A stretch of DNA of 64,000 bases. Origin: Aphanothece hegewaldii CCALA 016 (GTDB taxonomy: Bacteria; Cyanobacteriota; Cyanobacteriia; Cyanobacteriales; Microcystaceae). Where the stretch lies: the NCBI RefSeq assembly GCF_003007785.1, contig NZ_PXOH01000007.1, forward strand, positions 148,786 to 212,785, read 5' to 3'. The notes under the pieces were generated by a model. The model was not told the origin of the DNA. It did not search any database and was given only the letters and a program-made list of their open reading frames with translations. Positions within the stretch are counted from its first letter, which is position 1; every line of letters starts with the position of its first letter. Below, piece by piece: positions 17,999 to 26,181 of the stretch. Both the position numbers and the translations under genes were made by a program.

Positions 17999-18934
17999 AT
18001 GAATTTTAGTGCAGCTTTGCCAACATTTGTCATTACCCTAAGAGAAGGTTTTGAAGCAGCGTTAGTGGTTGGAATTGTTTTAGCGTGTTTAAATAAAGCA
18101 CAACAAACTCAACTCTATCGCTGGGTTATTCGTGGGGTTAGTGCAGGTATTATCGCAAGTGTTACGATCGGATTTCTGTTAGGAGGTATCTTACAAGGAA
18201 TTAATCACTCACCTAGTCCTTATACACCTCTAATTAAAGAAATTTTAGCAGCCCTTTTTGGTTTAGTCGCGGTGATAATGTTGAGTTGGATGTTACTGTG
18301 GATGACGAGCCAAGCAAAATCGATGAAATCTGAAGTAGAAGGGGCAATTACTACCGCTTTAAGTCAAAATGAACAAGCAGGAAAAGGAGTCTTTCTCTTG
18401 GTGTTTATTGCGGTATTGCGAGAAGGATTTGAAACCGTTTTATTTATTTTGGCGCAATTTGATCAAGGATGGCTTGCAACAACAATAGGAGCGATCGCGG
18501 GTTTGATTTCAGCATCAATTCTAGGTATTTTATTATTTAGAGGTGGTATAAAATTAAATATCCGTCTATTTTTCAAAATAATGGGAATATTCCTGTTATT
18601 AATCGTCGGTGGTTTATTAATCGGTGTTTTAAAGCATTTCGATCAAGCAGTGACTTTATTTTCGCTCATGACAGGAAAAAATCGGTGTTTATTCCAGAAT
18701 TCATCCTGTTTACTCGGTCCTCAAATTTGGGATGGTTCCGCTATTTTAAGCGATAAACAATTTCCAGGCATTCTTTTAAAAGCACTTTTTGGTTATCGTC
18801 AAACTCTATATTTAGGACAAGCGATCGTTTATCTACTCTTTTTATTCACAATTGGCAAGATATACTTTCAAAATCTTAGCAGTCAAACCCCTAACCCTAA
18901 CACCCAAAAAACCGTCATTACTTCAACAAGATAG
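17999..18934 (+). CDS. FTR1 family iron permease
   Basis: A 311-residue protein with about seven transmembrane helices. Two copies of the FTR1 iron-binding motif are present, VITLREGFEAALVVG near residue 10 and VLREGFETVLF near residue 142, as in high-affinity Fe permeases that take up oxidised iron at the membrane. I placed the start at ATG 17999 because the protein then begins MNFSAALPTFVITLREG as in the family. A longer reading from 17927 would translate a dispersed repeat. The exported protein at 18990 follows 55 bases later and may belong with it. Confidence 0.9.
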   Translation: MNFSAALPTFVITLREGFEAALVVGIVLACLNKAQQTQLYRWVIRGVSAGIIASVTIGFLLGGILQGINHSPSPYTPLIKEILAALFGLVAVIMLSWMLLWMTSQAKSMKSEVEGAITTALSQNEQAGKGVFLLVFIAVLREGFETVLFILAQFDQGWLATTIGAIAGLISASILGILLFRGGIKLNIRLFFKIMGIFLLLIVGGLLIGVLKHFDQAVTLFSLMTGKNRCLFQNSSCLLGPQIWDGSAILSDKQFPGILLKALFGYRQTLYLGQAIVYLLFLFTIGKIYFQNLSSQTPNPNTQKTVITSTR

Positions 18935-18989
18935 GGGAACTGAAACAACTTAATCTAATCTCTCCAGTTACAGTCGTAACTCTAAAGCA

Positions 18990-19625
18990 ATGAATAAATT
19001 TTTTGGTCTAATTACTCTTTTTGGTGGAATACTAACATCTGGAATTACTTTAGCAAATCCAACAGAAGTAAATTTATCCATTAACCGTCAAACGTCGGAA
19101 AACTACGAGCAATTTGTACAACGGGCGCAAACTCTAGCGACAGATACCGTACAACAACGTTTTAAAGAAAATAATTCTTTAGAAGAATTGCGGGTTTTAA
19201 TCGTTGGTGAAAATCAAGGAGCGATCGCACCTGTATTAACTGTACAAGTCAACCGAGACAATTGGAACAATGAACCCAATGTCAAACGCTGGCAAAATCT
19301 TTATCCTTATAGTAAAGATTTATTAGGTTTTGAGCAACAACAAGCTCAAATGACAGAACCTACAGAACCCGCATCCCCCATTCCTACCGACGAAATTCCT
19401 GCATCTGAACCTGAAGTTACACCAATACCAGGAGTTACACCAATACCTACAACAACAATACCTACAACGACACCAACACCCACAACAACACCCACAACAA
19501 CGACGACACCATTAACCACACCTAGTTCTACTGAATTAGTCCCGCTTCCCTCGATCAAAGTTCCGACTACTACACCTCCAATTCCTTTACCCAATCAACG
19601 TTTACAGCCTAACCGTATGAAATAA
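18990..19625 (+). CDS. Exported protein with Thr/Pro-rich tail
   Basis: A 211-residue protein: signal peptide (residues 1-22, ending GITLANP), then a small alpha/beta domain (about 25-110, with SENYEQFVQRAQTLATDT, LRVLIVGENQGAIAPVLTVQV and VKRWQNLYPYSKDLLGF), then a low-complexity tail of Thr, Pro and Pro-Ile repeats (IPTTTIPTTTPTPTTTPTT). I do not recognise the N-terminal domain; similar exported proteins are common in cyanobacteria. It is probably periplasmic, with the tail crossing the cell wall. Possibly cotranscribed with the FTR1 gene and ended by the hairpin at 19648. Confidence 0.7.
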   Translation: MNKFFGLITLFGGILTSGITLANPTEVNLSINRQTSENYEQFVQRAQTLATDTVQQRFKENNSLEELRVLIVGENQGAIAPVLTVQVNRDNWNNEPNVKRWQNLYPYSKDLLGFEQQQAQMTEPTEPASPIPTDEIPASEPEVTPIPGVTPIPTTTIPTTTPTPTTTPTTTTTPLTTPSSTELVPLPSIKVPTTTPPIPLPNQRLQPNRMK

Positions 19626-19647
19626 AGGTAAAATTACTACCATTTTT

Positions 19648-19685
19648 GGGGGGTCGAATGATTTTGACCCCTTGACATTTTTTTA
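19648..19685 (+). terminator. Rho-independent terminator after the exported protein gene
   Basis: GGGGTC (19650-19655) pairs with GACCCC (19666-19671), followed by TTGACA and a run of seven T. The T run overlaps a possible promoter for the next gene (TTGACA 19672-19677, 16-base spacer, TAACAA 19694-19699), so one transcript may end where the next begins. Confidence 0.65.
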
Positions 19686-19699
19686 GATAATTGTAACAA
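19672..19699 (+). promoter_or_regulatory. Candidate sigma-70 promoter for DUF4278 gene
   Basis: TTGACA at 19672-19677 and TAACAA at 19694-19699, separated by 16 bases. The resulting leader to ATG 19819 would be about 110 bases and includes two small hairpins. Confidence 0.4.
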
Positions 19700-19782
19700 T
19701 AGATACAGACAGAAAAATCGTTCATCTTTTTCCCCTCATTTAAGGAAAAGACGGAAGTAGGGAAAAATCCCGAAGGAACGCG

Positions 19783-19808
19783 CCTCAAAAAACACAACAT
19801 ATTGAGGA
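19783..19808 (+). promoter_or_regulatory. Leader hairpin covering the ribosome binding site
   Basis: CCTCAA (19783-19788) can pair with TTGAGG (19802-19807), which is part of the GAGGAG ribosome binding site of the DUF4278 gene starting at 19819. A smaller GGGA-AAAA-TCCC hairpin lies just upstream (19760-19771). Masking of the site suggests translational control. Confidence 0.4.
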
Positions 19809-19818
19809 GCGAAAACCC

Positions 19819-20142
19819 ATGAAACTTACTTATCGCGGTGTTAGTTACGATTACAACCCTCCTGTAGTTGAAACGACGGACGGCAATATTGGCGGAAAAT
19901 ATCGAGGACTCGATTGGAGATTCCGCAATCTGAAAAAGCCATTCGTCATACAACCAATAGTCAAACTAACTTATCGAGGAGTTCCATATAACAATGTTGG
20001 TGTATCACAAACCCATCCTGTGGAACAACCGGTAACATCGATTCAAGAAAAAGCACGTCTATCTATTTTCAACCAAGAAAAAGAAACCAGAAAACGTCAT
20101 CAGAATGTCTTGAATCGTTTATCGTCAGACATCGGACTATAA
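19819..20142 (+). CDS. DUF4278 protein
   Basis: A 107-residue protein. It has three YRG units: KLTYRGVSYDYN at the N-terminus, GKYRGLDWRFRN in the middle and KLTYRGVPYNN near residue 55. A charged helical tail follows (IQEKARLSIFNQEKETRKRH). It is longer than the two DUF4278 genes near 3082. The ribosome binding site GAGGAG is strong but may be masked by a hairpin. Own promoter and terminator are visible, so it is probably a single-gene unit. The function of the family is unknown. Confidence 0.85.
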   Translation: MKLTYRGVSYDYNPPVVETTDGNIGGKYRGLDWRFRNLKKPFVIQPIVKLTYRGVPYNNVGVSQTHPVEQPVTSIQEKARLSIFNQEKETRKRHQNVLNRLSSDIGL

Positions 20143-20180
20143 ATAACAACTAAACACTTCAACTAACAACTAACCAAAGC

Positions 20181-20209
20181 TAGGGGGGATAATATCCACC
20201 CTATTTTTT
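20181..20209 (+). terminator. Rho-independent terminator after DUF4278 gene
   Basis: AGGG and CCCT enclose the perfect inner stem GGATA-A-TATCC, followed by A and six T (20204-20209). It lies 39 bases after the stop at 20142. Confidence 0.8.
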
Positions 20210-20213
20210 AGGC

Positions 20214-20242
20214 TGTAGCAACGCATCATGGCACATTTCTAC
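20214..20242. repeat. Decayed copy of the GTAGAGACG palindromic repeat
   Basis: GTAGCAACGCATCATGGCAC followed by ATTTCTAC keeps the GTAG...CTAC ends and the CATGGCAC core of the element at 6573, with several mismatches. Confidence 0.45.
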
Positions 20243-20274
20243 TTGATTAATCGGATTTTGTATAATTTATTTTT

Positions 20275-20568
20275 CTAATCTAGATCTTCCCGTTTCGAGA
20301 CAATCTTAAAATTTTTATCCAGATAAACATCGTATTTTTTTCCATCATTACACATAACATCATCAGCTTTAAAGAGATTCAGACTGTAATAAAAATCTAC
20401 ATCGTCGAAAGATGAACAACCAGCCTCTTTTAAAGCATTATCTACCTTAGCTATTTCTTCGGGCGTTGCATCCCGATCTACCGCACCATAAGCCACGCTA
20501 GACCAAGACATTAAAAGTAAAAAAGAGACAGACAAATAATTAAGGGGAAAAATAATCCGCTTTTTCAT
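20275..20568 (-). CDS. Small exported protein
   Basis: A 97-residue product from the ATG at 20568: signal peptide (MKKRIIFPLNYLSVSFLLLM to SSVAYGA), then a short mature domain of about 68 residues with two Cys (AGCSSFDDVDFYY, DDVMCNDGKKYDVYLDKNF) that could form a disulphide. The second half resembles the strand pattern of small periplasmic PepSY-like folds, but I do not recognise a family. ATGs at 20589 and 20604 are alternative starts; a GAAAAGAAGAA stretch sits close to 20589. It stands alone on the minus strand. Confidence 0.6.
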   Translation of the reverse strand: MKKRIIFPLNYLSVSFLLLMSWSSVAYGAVDRDATPEEIAKVDNALKEAGCSSFDDVDFYYSLNLFKADDVMCNDGKKYDVYLDKNFKIVSKREDLD

Positions 20569-20799
20569 GATTTTATTTAAATATAACATTTCTTCTTTTC
20601 TCATAGTAAAATAAAATTGTTAATTTAGCTACCAGTAAATAAAGAGACTGAAAGCATTATAGAACCGTTCCACTATCACGACATTTTTATCACTACTAAA
20701 AAATAATACCATAAAAGAACATACTCGTTATTGCAGTGCTGTTATTTTTATCTTTTTAAAACCATCCTCTACAGCTTAAACATAACCATCTTATTATTT

Positions 20800-21378
20800 T
20801 TAATAATTTTTAGTTTTTTTGGACTGTGCTAACCAAATTTCTAAATCTATTGGATGAACGATAAAGTTATTATCTTTATTATTTTTTGCTGTTAAAAGTG
20901 CCTCTTTAGCTCGTGTTAAAATCTCATCAATATTCAGATCACTTTTTTGAGAACTAGCAATGCCAATTTTTAGGGTAGGTTTAATTAAATGTTGGTTAAT
21001 AATAAAAGATAATCCTGAAACTTTTCTACATAGACGTTGAGCTACAGTAATTGCTGCTTGGGTATTCGTAAACTGCAAAAGAATTACATATTCATCTTTG
21101 CTCAGTTGAGCAAAACAATCATCACGACGAATACATTTTATGATTGATTTAGTCACTGATCCAATAATTTCGTCTTTAGCAAATTGATTATCATCGAGTT
21201 CCTGAACTTCCTCAATTGCCATAATAAGTAAAGATAGGGAATCTTCATATTGATGAATATTTTGTAATTCTTTTTGTAAAAATTCAATTAAATAACGATG
21301 ATTAACAATTGTCTTTTGTGGTTTAATCATTGGTGAAACTTTATTTTTTATATTTAATTCATTGTGATTTTTCAACAT
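20800..21378 (-). CDS. Degenerate GGDEF-domain protein
   Basis: A 192-residue protein whose residues about 25-185 follow the diguanylate cyclase fold: LSLLIMAIEEVQELDD (the region that binds Mg2+ and GTP), IKCIRRDDCFAQLSKDEYVILL, and LKIGIASSQ with DEILTRAKEALLTAKNN. The active-site GGDEF is replaced by SKDEY, and the usual DG.FK.ND is absent. It is therefore probably not a cyclase and may bind nucleotides or act as a partner protein. No sensor domain is attached. An earlier ATG within the first residues (MIKPQKT, 17 residues in) is also possible. Confidence 0.7.
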   Translation of the reverse strand: MLKNHNELNIKNKVSPMIKPQKTIVNHRYLIEFLQKELQNIHQYEDSLSLLIMAIEEVQELDDNQFAKDEIIGSVTKSIIKCIRRDDCFAQLSKDEYVILLQFTNTQAAITVAQRLCRKVSGLSFIINQHLIKPTLKIGIASSQKSDLNIDEILTRAKEALLTAKNNKDNNFIVHPIDLEIWLAQSKKTKNY

Positions 21379-21508
21379 AATTTTATAAAGAAAGCATGGT
21401 TAGTTATCAAAATTTTTATTTAATAACTAACCACTTCGTTTGCTATGCATCCGCTTTTTGAATCCTGTAACTATTATTATTCCTAATTCAAAATAAGACG
21501 ATAATATT

Positions 21509-21529
21509 GATCACATAGATGTTGTGATC
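21509..21529. promoter_or_regulatory. Inverted repeat in the hydrolase promoter region
   Basis: GATCACA (21509-21515) and TGTGATC (21523-21529) are perfect inverted arms around seven bases, 88 bases upstream of the alpha/beta hydrolase start. It may be an operator or a leader hairpin. The arm order is the reverse of a CRP site (TGTGA-N6-TCACA), so CRP binding is not supported. Confidence 0.4.
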
Positions 21530-21616
21530 TTCGTCATAGACAAACTGTCCAAAATAGCGATCGGTCCAAAAACCACGCTAAAATAGAAGAAGTTAACATT
21601 ACTTAACATTTGGGTT

Positions 21617-22498
21617 ATGCAGACAACATCAGTTGCATCTATAACATCTGTTCCTGGTGTATATTGGCAGTGGCGTGGACAAACCATTTACTACACGACA
21701 TCGGGTACTCAACAAGAAGGAAAACCACCCTTATTATTAGTACATGGCTTTGGTGCGTCAACGGATCACTGGAGAAAAAATATAGCCCAGTTACAGCAAG
21801 ATTTTGAAGTCATTGCGATCGATCTTCTCGGTTTTGGACGATCGGCAAAAGCGAATATAGAATACAGTGCAGACTTATGGCGAGATCAACTGTACGATTT
21901 TATCACTGAAGTCATTCGCAAACCCGTTGTTTTAGCGGGTAACTCACTCGGTGGTTATGTATCTTTGTGTGTGGCGGCAAAATATCCCTCGTCAGTGGCT
22001 GGTTTAATTTTACTCAATAGTGCGGGTCCTTTTACAGAAGCGCAAACCAGAAAGAAACCGAGTCTCATTCAAAATTTCATTCGTTATATTTTGCTGCAAA
22101 CTTGGGCGAGTTTTTTCTTGTTTCAATTTGTCCGTAATCGGAGTAATATTCGGAAAACCTTAGCTAAAGTTTATGTCGATCAAAGTGCTATTACCGATCA
22201 ATTAGTAGAAGATATTTATCGTCCTTCTTGTGATCCAGGGGCGGCGCAGGTTTTTGCGGCGGTATTCAAAAATCCTCACGGAGAAAAGGTCGATGTGTTA
22301 TTAAAACAGATGCAATGTCCTTTATTGATGTTGTGGGGTGAAGGTGATCCTTGGATGAAGGCAAAAGAAAGAGGGGTGAAATATCGTGAGCATTATCCCA
22401 ATCTTACTGAATATTATCTCAATGCGGGTCATTGTCCCCATGATGAAATACCAGAACAAGTGAATCAATTGATTAAAAATTGGATTTTAGGTTTGTAG
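21617..22498 (+). CDS. Alpha/beta hydrolase
   Basis: A 293-residue protein with the alpha/beta hydrolase core. The oxyanion motif is LLVHGFGASTDHW (near residue 40), the nucleophile elbow GNSLGG near residue 110 carries the Ser, the acid is probably the Asp of LLMLWGEGDPW (near 245), and the His is in NAGHCPHDE (near 273). Close cyanobacterial relatives are annotated only as alpha/beta fold hydrolases, some plastid-like. The substrate is unknown; a lipid or pigment ester is possible. No signal peptide. Convergent with rodA. Confidence 0.9.
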   Translation: MQTTSVASITSVPGVYWQWRGQTIYYTTSGTQQEGKPPLLLVHGFGASTDHWRKNIAQLQQDFEVIAIDLLGFGRSAKANIEYSADLWRDQLYDFITEVIRKPVVLAGNSLGGYVSLCVAAKYPSSVAGLILLNSAGPFTEAQTRKKPSLIQNFIRYILLQTWASFFLFQFVRNRSNIRKTLAKVYVDQSAITDQLVEDIYRPSCDPGAAQVFAAVFKNPHGEKVDVLLKQMQCPLLMLWGEGDPWMKAKERGVKYREHYPNLTEYYLNAGHCPHDEIPEQVNQLIKNWILGL

Positions 22499-22503
22499 AA
22501 ATG

Positions 22504-22532
22504 GTAAAGACGTGCGATCGGCGCGTCTCTAC
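22504..22532. repeat. Dispersed palindromic repeat, GTAGAGACG family
   Basis: GTAAAGACGTGCGATCGGCG followed by CGTCTCTAC, between the convergent hydrolase and rodA genes. It could serve as a shared hairpin terminator. Confidence 0.65.
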
Positions 22533-22541
22533 AGGTTTTAA

Positions 22542-23807
22542 TTAATATAATCTCTTGCGGGGTCGATAATTGGCGACAGATTCGACTAATCCGAGTGCGA
22601 TAAAATTGGTTAGTAAAGCCGAACGACCATAACTGAGAAACGGAAGCGGAATACCCGTAATTGGGGCAAGTCCAACGGTCATACTAATATTAATAATGGT
22701 TTGAAAAGCAATCATCGATAAAACACCAACGGCTAATAATGAGCCAAAATTTTCTTTAGCACGATTGGCAATAATGATTAAACGCAAACAAATCAACCAA
22801 AATATAATTAAAATAGCAATTCCGCCAACAAAACCAAACTCTTCTCCAATGGCTGAGAAAATAAAATCGGTATGTTGTTCTGGAATAAAATTGAGTTGCG
22901 TTTGTGTACCTTGATGTAAACCTCTGCCCCAGAGTTCGCCCGAACCAATAGCAATACGAGATTGAATTAATTGATAGCCTCCCCCTAAAGGATTTTTTTC
23001 AGGATGGAGAAACAAGGTTAGACGATCTTTTTGATATTCTTTTAAGAAACCCCACAACACACCGCCTAATTGACCCACCATTGTATTAGCGGCTACGACC
23101 AAGATCGTTGATAAGATTTTTAAAGGTAAACTAATCCAAGCAATTACACCAATAATGACCGCCCATACTAGCCACGCGGGGAATAATAGATTAAACAGAA
23201 TGGCAGAGACTAAAGGCGAAAGCATAATAATTAGCCATCCGGGGTTCGCATCTGCCCAATACAACATCCCTAATGTTATTGCCCCAAAAACGAGAGATGT
23301 TCCTAAGTCAGGTTGTAATAAAATGAGTACCCAGGGAACTGCCGTCACCAATAAGACTCGAAAAACTGATAAGAGTGTAGATGCTGGTTTTTGATGGAGT
23401 AAGGCGGCTAGGGTAATAATTAATCCGACTTTGGCAAATTCTGACGGCTGAATGTTAAAACTGCCAATATTGAGCCAACTTTGCGCCCCATTTGCCGTTA
23501 CTCCCATGATAATAACTGCAATTAAAAATAGGTTGGTCAAGATGTAGGTTAACCAATGCCAGCGTAATAAACCATCGTAACGCGATCGCGCAATTAATAA
23601 AGCGATTACTAGACCAAATAAACCAAATAGCCAATGTTGCCAGCCATCGACTGCTTTTTCGACGAGTTCTGTACTGCGAATCATCAAACCACCATAAGCG
23701 GTTAAACCAATCACAGCACAAAAAAGAATCCAGTCAACTTGGGGTAACTCAGCCAGCCAAAGTTTCCAATAAACTTTAAATTGAGGAATTAGAGTTCGAT
23801 GCAGCAT
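22542..23807 (-). CDS. rodA: Rod shape-determining protein RodA (SEDS peptidoglycan polymerase)
   Basis: A 421-residue protein with about ten transmembrane helices and the SEDS family signatures: GAQSWLNIGSFNIQPSEFAK, the catalytic Asp region LQPDLGTSL, FIPEQHTDFIFSAIGEEFG, and the C-terminal TGIPLPFLSYGRSALLTNF. SEDS proteins polymerise glycan strands from lipid II together with a class B PBP. The length and the IPLPFLSYG form fit RodA (elongation) better than FtsW, but family assignment between the two is by similarity only. The Mrp gene lies 19 bases upstream on the same strand, suggesting cotranscription. Confidence 0.9.
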   Translation of the reverse strand: MLHRTLIPQFKVYWKLWLAELPQVDWILFCAVIGLTAYGGLMIRSTELVEKAVDGWQHWLFGLFGLVIALLIARSRYDGLLRWHWLTYILTNLFLIAVIIMGVTANGAQSWLNIGSFNIQPSEFAKVGLIITLAALLHQKPASTLLSVFRVLLVTAVPWVLILLQPDLGTSLVFGAITLGMLYWADANPGWLIIMLSPLVSAILFNLLFPAWLVWAVIIGVIAWISLPLKILSTILVVAANTMVGQLGGVLWGFLKEYQKDRLTLFLHPEKNPLGGGYQLIQSRIAIGSGELWGRGLHQGTQTQLNFIPEQHTDFIFSAIGEEFGFVGGIAILIIFWLICLRLIIIANRAKENFGSLLAVGVLSMIAFQTIINISMTVGLAPITGIPLPFLSYGRSALLTNFIALGLVESVANYRPRKRLY

Positions 23808-23826
23808 TTCTCACACCAAAAAGAAG

Positions 23827-24888
23827 TTAGGCATAGGCAGCTATTGATACTTTAGCTGCGATTTGTTGAGCGATCGCTGTTAAGGCTTTTGCCGAAGCAG
23901 ATTCCTCATTAGAGATTACAATAGGTATACCTTGATCACCCCCTTCTCTTAAAGGGATTTCTAGGGGTACACAACCCAGTAAAGGAATTTGTAACTCTCT
24001 AGACGCTTTTTCGCCGCCTCCTGAGCCAAAAATATCGTAATTGCGATCGGGTAAATCAGGAGGAATAAAATAACTCATATTCTCCACAATTCCTAGCACA
24101 TTTACGCCCATTTGCTGAAACATTTTTAGGCCACGTCTAGCATCTAACAAAGAGACGTTTTGAGGAGTTGTAACAATGACTGCGCCTGCTATGGGTACTG
24201 CTTGGATCAAGGTTAGCTGTGCATCACCCGTTCCAGGTGGCATATCAACAATTAAATAATCTAAACTGCCCCAAGAAACTTGATAGAGAAATTGTCTAAT
24301 AATCCCATTTAACATCGGACCGCGCCAAATAACCGGTTGATCTGGATTAATCAAAAAACCCATCGACACCATTTTTACACCGTAATTAAAAGCGGGTTCT
24401 AGAATATCACCGGCTTTTCCTTGCTGTACCTTGACTTCGGCTCCTGTTAAACCTAACATCATTGGCGCATTGGGCCCATAAATATCCGCATCTAATAAGC
24501 CTACTTTTGCCCCTGATGAAGCTAAAGCTACTGCTACATTCACCGCCACAGTACTTTTACCTACGCCACCTTTGCCACTGGAAATTGCAATAATATTTTT
24601 AATGCCAAAAACGGATTGTTTATCGGGTACTTCTTTTTGTTTTGGTGTTTCTGCTGTTACTGTTACATCGACCTTTTCTACACCGGGCAATTGTTTAACG
24701 GCTTTTTTACAATCATCGACGATAAATTCTCGTAATGGACAAGCGGGAGTCGTCAAAACTAAAGTAAAACTAACCTTGCCATCTTCAATTTGAACATCAC
24801 GGATCATGTTTAGTTCAACTAAACTCTTCTGTAGTTCGGGATCTTGTACCGGACGTAAAACATCTAAAATGGATTGTGTATCGAGCAT
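23827..24888 (-). CDS. Mrp/ApbC family Fe-S cluster carrier ATPase
   Basis: A 353-residue protein. Residues 1-80 form a MIP18/DUF59 domain (VLRPVQDPELQKSLVELNMI, with the conserved Cys in TPACPLREFI). Residues about 98-345 are a deviant Walker A P-loop NTPase: SGKGGVGKSTVAVNVA, LLDADIYGPNAPMML, DMPPGTGDAQLTL and VENMSYF. Mrp/ApbC proteins carry and transfer Fe-S clusters. The usual CxxC of the E. coli homologue is not evident after VENMS (here YFIPPDLPDRNYDIFGSGGG), as in many cyanobacterial members. It sits between rodA and the DUF1822 operon. Confidence 0.92.
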   Translation of the reverse strand: MLDTQSILDVLRPVQDPELQKSLVELNMIRDVQIEDGKVSFTLVLTTPACPLREFIVDDCKKAVKQLPGVEKVDVTVTAETPKQKEVPDKQSVFGIKNIIAISSGKGGVGKSTVAVNVAVALASSGAKVGLLDADIYGPNAPMMLGLTGAEVKVQQGKAGDILEPAFNYGVKMVSMGFLINPDQPVIWRGPMLNGIIRQFLYQVSWGSLDYLIVDMPPGTGDAQLTLIQAVPIAGAVIVTTPQNVSLLDARRGLKMFQQMGVNVLGIVENMSYFIPPDLPDRNYDIFGSGGGEKASRELQIPLLGCVPLEIPLREGGDQGIPIVISNEESASAKALTAIAQQIAAKVSIAAYA

Positions 24889-24984
24889 GATTGATTTAAG
24901 CTTCCTATCCCCTTTGGATTACGGCCGTAACGGTTTCTACCACAAATGGTAACGGTTTTGGGGGACAGATGACCAGAGAATATG

Positions 24985-26160
24985 TTAAAAACGTAAAATT
25001 TCTCGCTCATCATTAGTGCTTTTTGGTTCGATTTCCCACGCTAAAGCTTCTCCCGAATTGATTGTGACTTCTACAAAGAGTAAATCGGTGTTTTTAATGG
25101 CAATATCTTCATTATTGTCAAAAGGCTGTAAATCTTCTGTCAATAGCCTGAGTTTAAAGCCTCTAGGAATCTGGCTACCTGGGGTGGAACTTCGCAACTC
25201 AAAACGCCAAATTTCCTCTTCTATAATGCCTTGAGGGAAAACTCGTAATTCATAGGGTTTATTTTCAATCACCAACTGACGGGAAAATATTACCGATGAT
25301 AAAGTTGGTTCGGTTCCTCTTGCTGCAATAAAATTTGGTTGCCATTGTACGGTACTCCATCCGACTTCTTGCGCTATTTGAGAAATTCCGGTTTCTAACC
25401 ATTGTCGTACAGACCATTGTTCTGTGATTCCTAGCCGTTTCTCATAGAGTCGCCGTCGCCAGTTATCCTGTTCTATGAGTGAACCCCACAAAGCGAAGGG
25501 AATTTCTAAACGGGGTAACAAAACGGAAGTTTTTCCCAAACGTTCTAATAGATTTTCGGCTTGGGGGAGTGGTAAAGTCGGTAACGGTGCGCTCGCTTCT
25601 CGTAAAATTTCATCGGGACACAGTTGACGAGATACCCAAAGTATGCTCAGATCAGCAATCAAATCTTTTTCATCAAGACAGTAAGTTCTATTACTTGCGT
25701 CATAAATACCTTTGGTTTTTAAATGGCGATGGGTTGTATAGCCAAAAACTCTGAGATAACCATCATCTGGATTGACTTGAAATGCGATGTAATAATCAGC
25801 CGCCCAACTCGGAAGATCGACCCATTCTTGCGGGACTTGTATTTCACTTAAATCAATTGTATCGATCGCTATTAAAACCAGTCGTTTTCCCGCAAAATTA
25901 ATCGCTACACCATTGACAATTTCTAATAAATATGGTAGTGCGGATAAGCTTGGCCAGACGTTGGCTTGATAAGATTGTTCTTCTCGTAAAAAAGCTAGAA
26001 AAACATCAAGACAAACTTGATGAAGATAGGCTTGCCAACGACGAGAAGGCGAAGAAAAATGATCAGTTTGTGTCCAAATCTTCTCTAGAGTCTCAGAAGG
26101 AATTTCTAGATACAGTTGGTTCGGATCGATGTCATAGAATAGGATGGAATCAGCACTCAT
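24985..26160 (-). CDS. DUF1822 family protein
   Basis: A 391-residue soluble protein. The N-terminus (SETLEKIWTQTDHFSSPSRRWQAYLHQVCLDVFLAFL), the central AINFAGKRLVLIAIDTIDLSEIQVPQEWVDLP and YIAFQVNPDDGYLRVFGYTTH, and the C-terminal ELRSSTPGSQIPRGFKLRLLTEDLQPF followed by AWEIEP are characteristic of the cyanobacterial DUF1822 family, which has no known function. Family members are often encoded with a sigma factor and a caspase-like or CHAT protein, as here: the sigma factor gene ends 21 bases upstream. It may be a partner or regulator of that sigma factor. Confidence 0.85.
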   Translation of the reverse strand: MSADSILFYDIDPNQLYLEIPSETLEKIWTQTDHFSSPSRRWQAYLHQVCLDVFLAFLREEQSYQANVWPSLSALPYLLEIVNGVAINFAGKRLVLIAIDTIDLSEIQVPQEWVDLPSWAADYYIAFQVNPDDGYLRVFGYTTHRHLKTKGIYDASNRTYCLDEKDLIADLSILWVSRQLCPDEILREASAPLPTLPLPQAENLLERLGKTSVLLPRLEIPFALWGSLIEQDNWRRRLYEKRLGITEQWSVRQWLETGISQIAQEVGWSTVQWQPNFIAARGTEPTLSSVIFSRQLVIENKPYELRVFPQGIIEEEIWRFELRSSTPGSQIPRGFKLRLLTEDLQPFDNNEDIAIKNTDLLFVEVTINSGEALAWEIEPKSTNDEREILRF

Positions 26161-26181
26161 TGGGCTTGCTCTACTTAAAAT

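Noticed and set aside
21509..21529. SyCRP1/CRP-type binding site
   Set aside because: The arms are in the opposite order to TGTGA-N6-TCACA and the spacing is seven, so it is only listed as an inverted repeat.
24927..24940. GTA-N8-TAC match (NtcA-like site) upstream of the Mrp gene
   Set aside because: The core fits, but the expected -10 box (TAnnnT) at the right distance is not present, and the motif is short enough to occur by chance.
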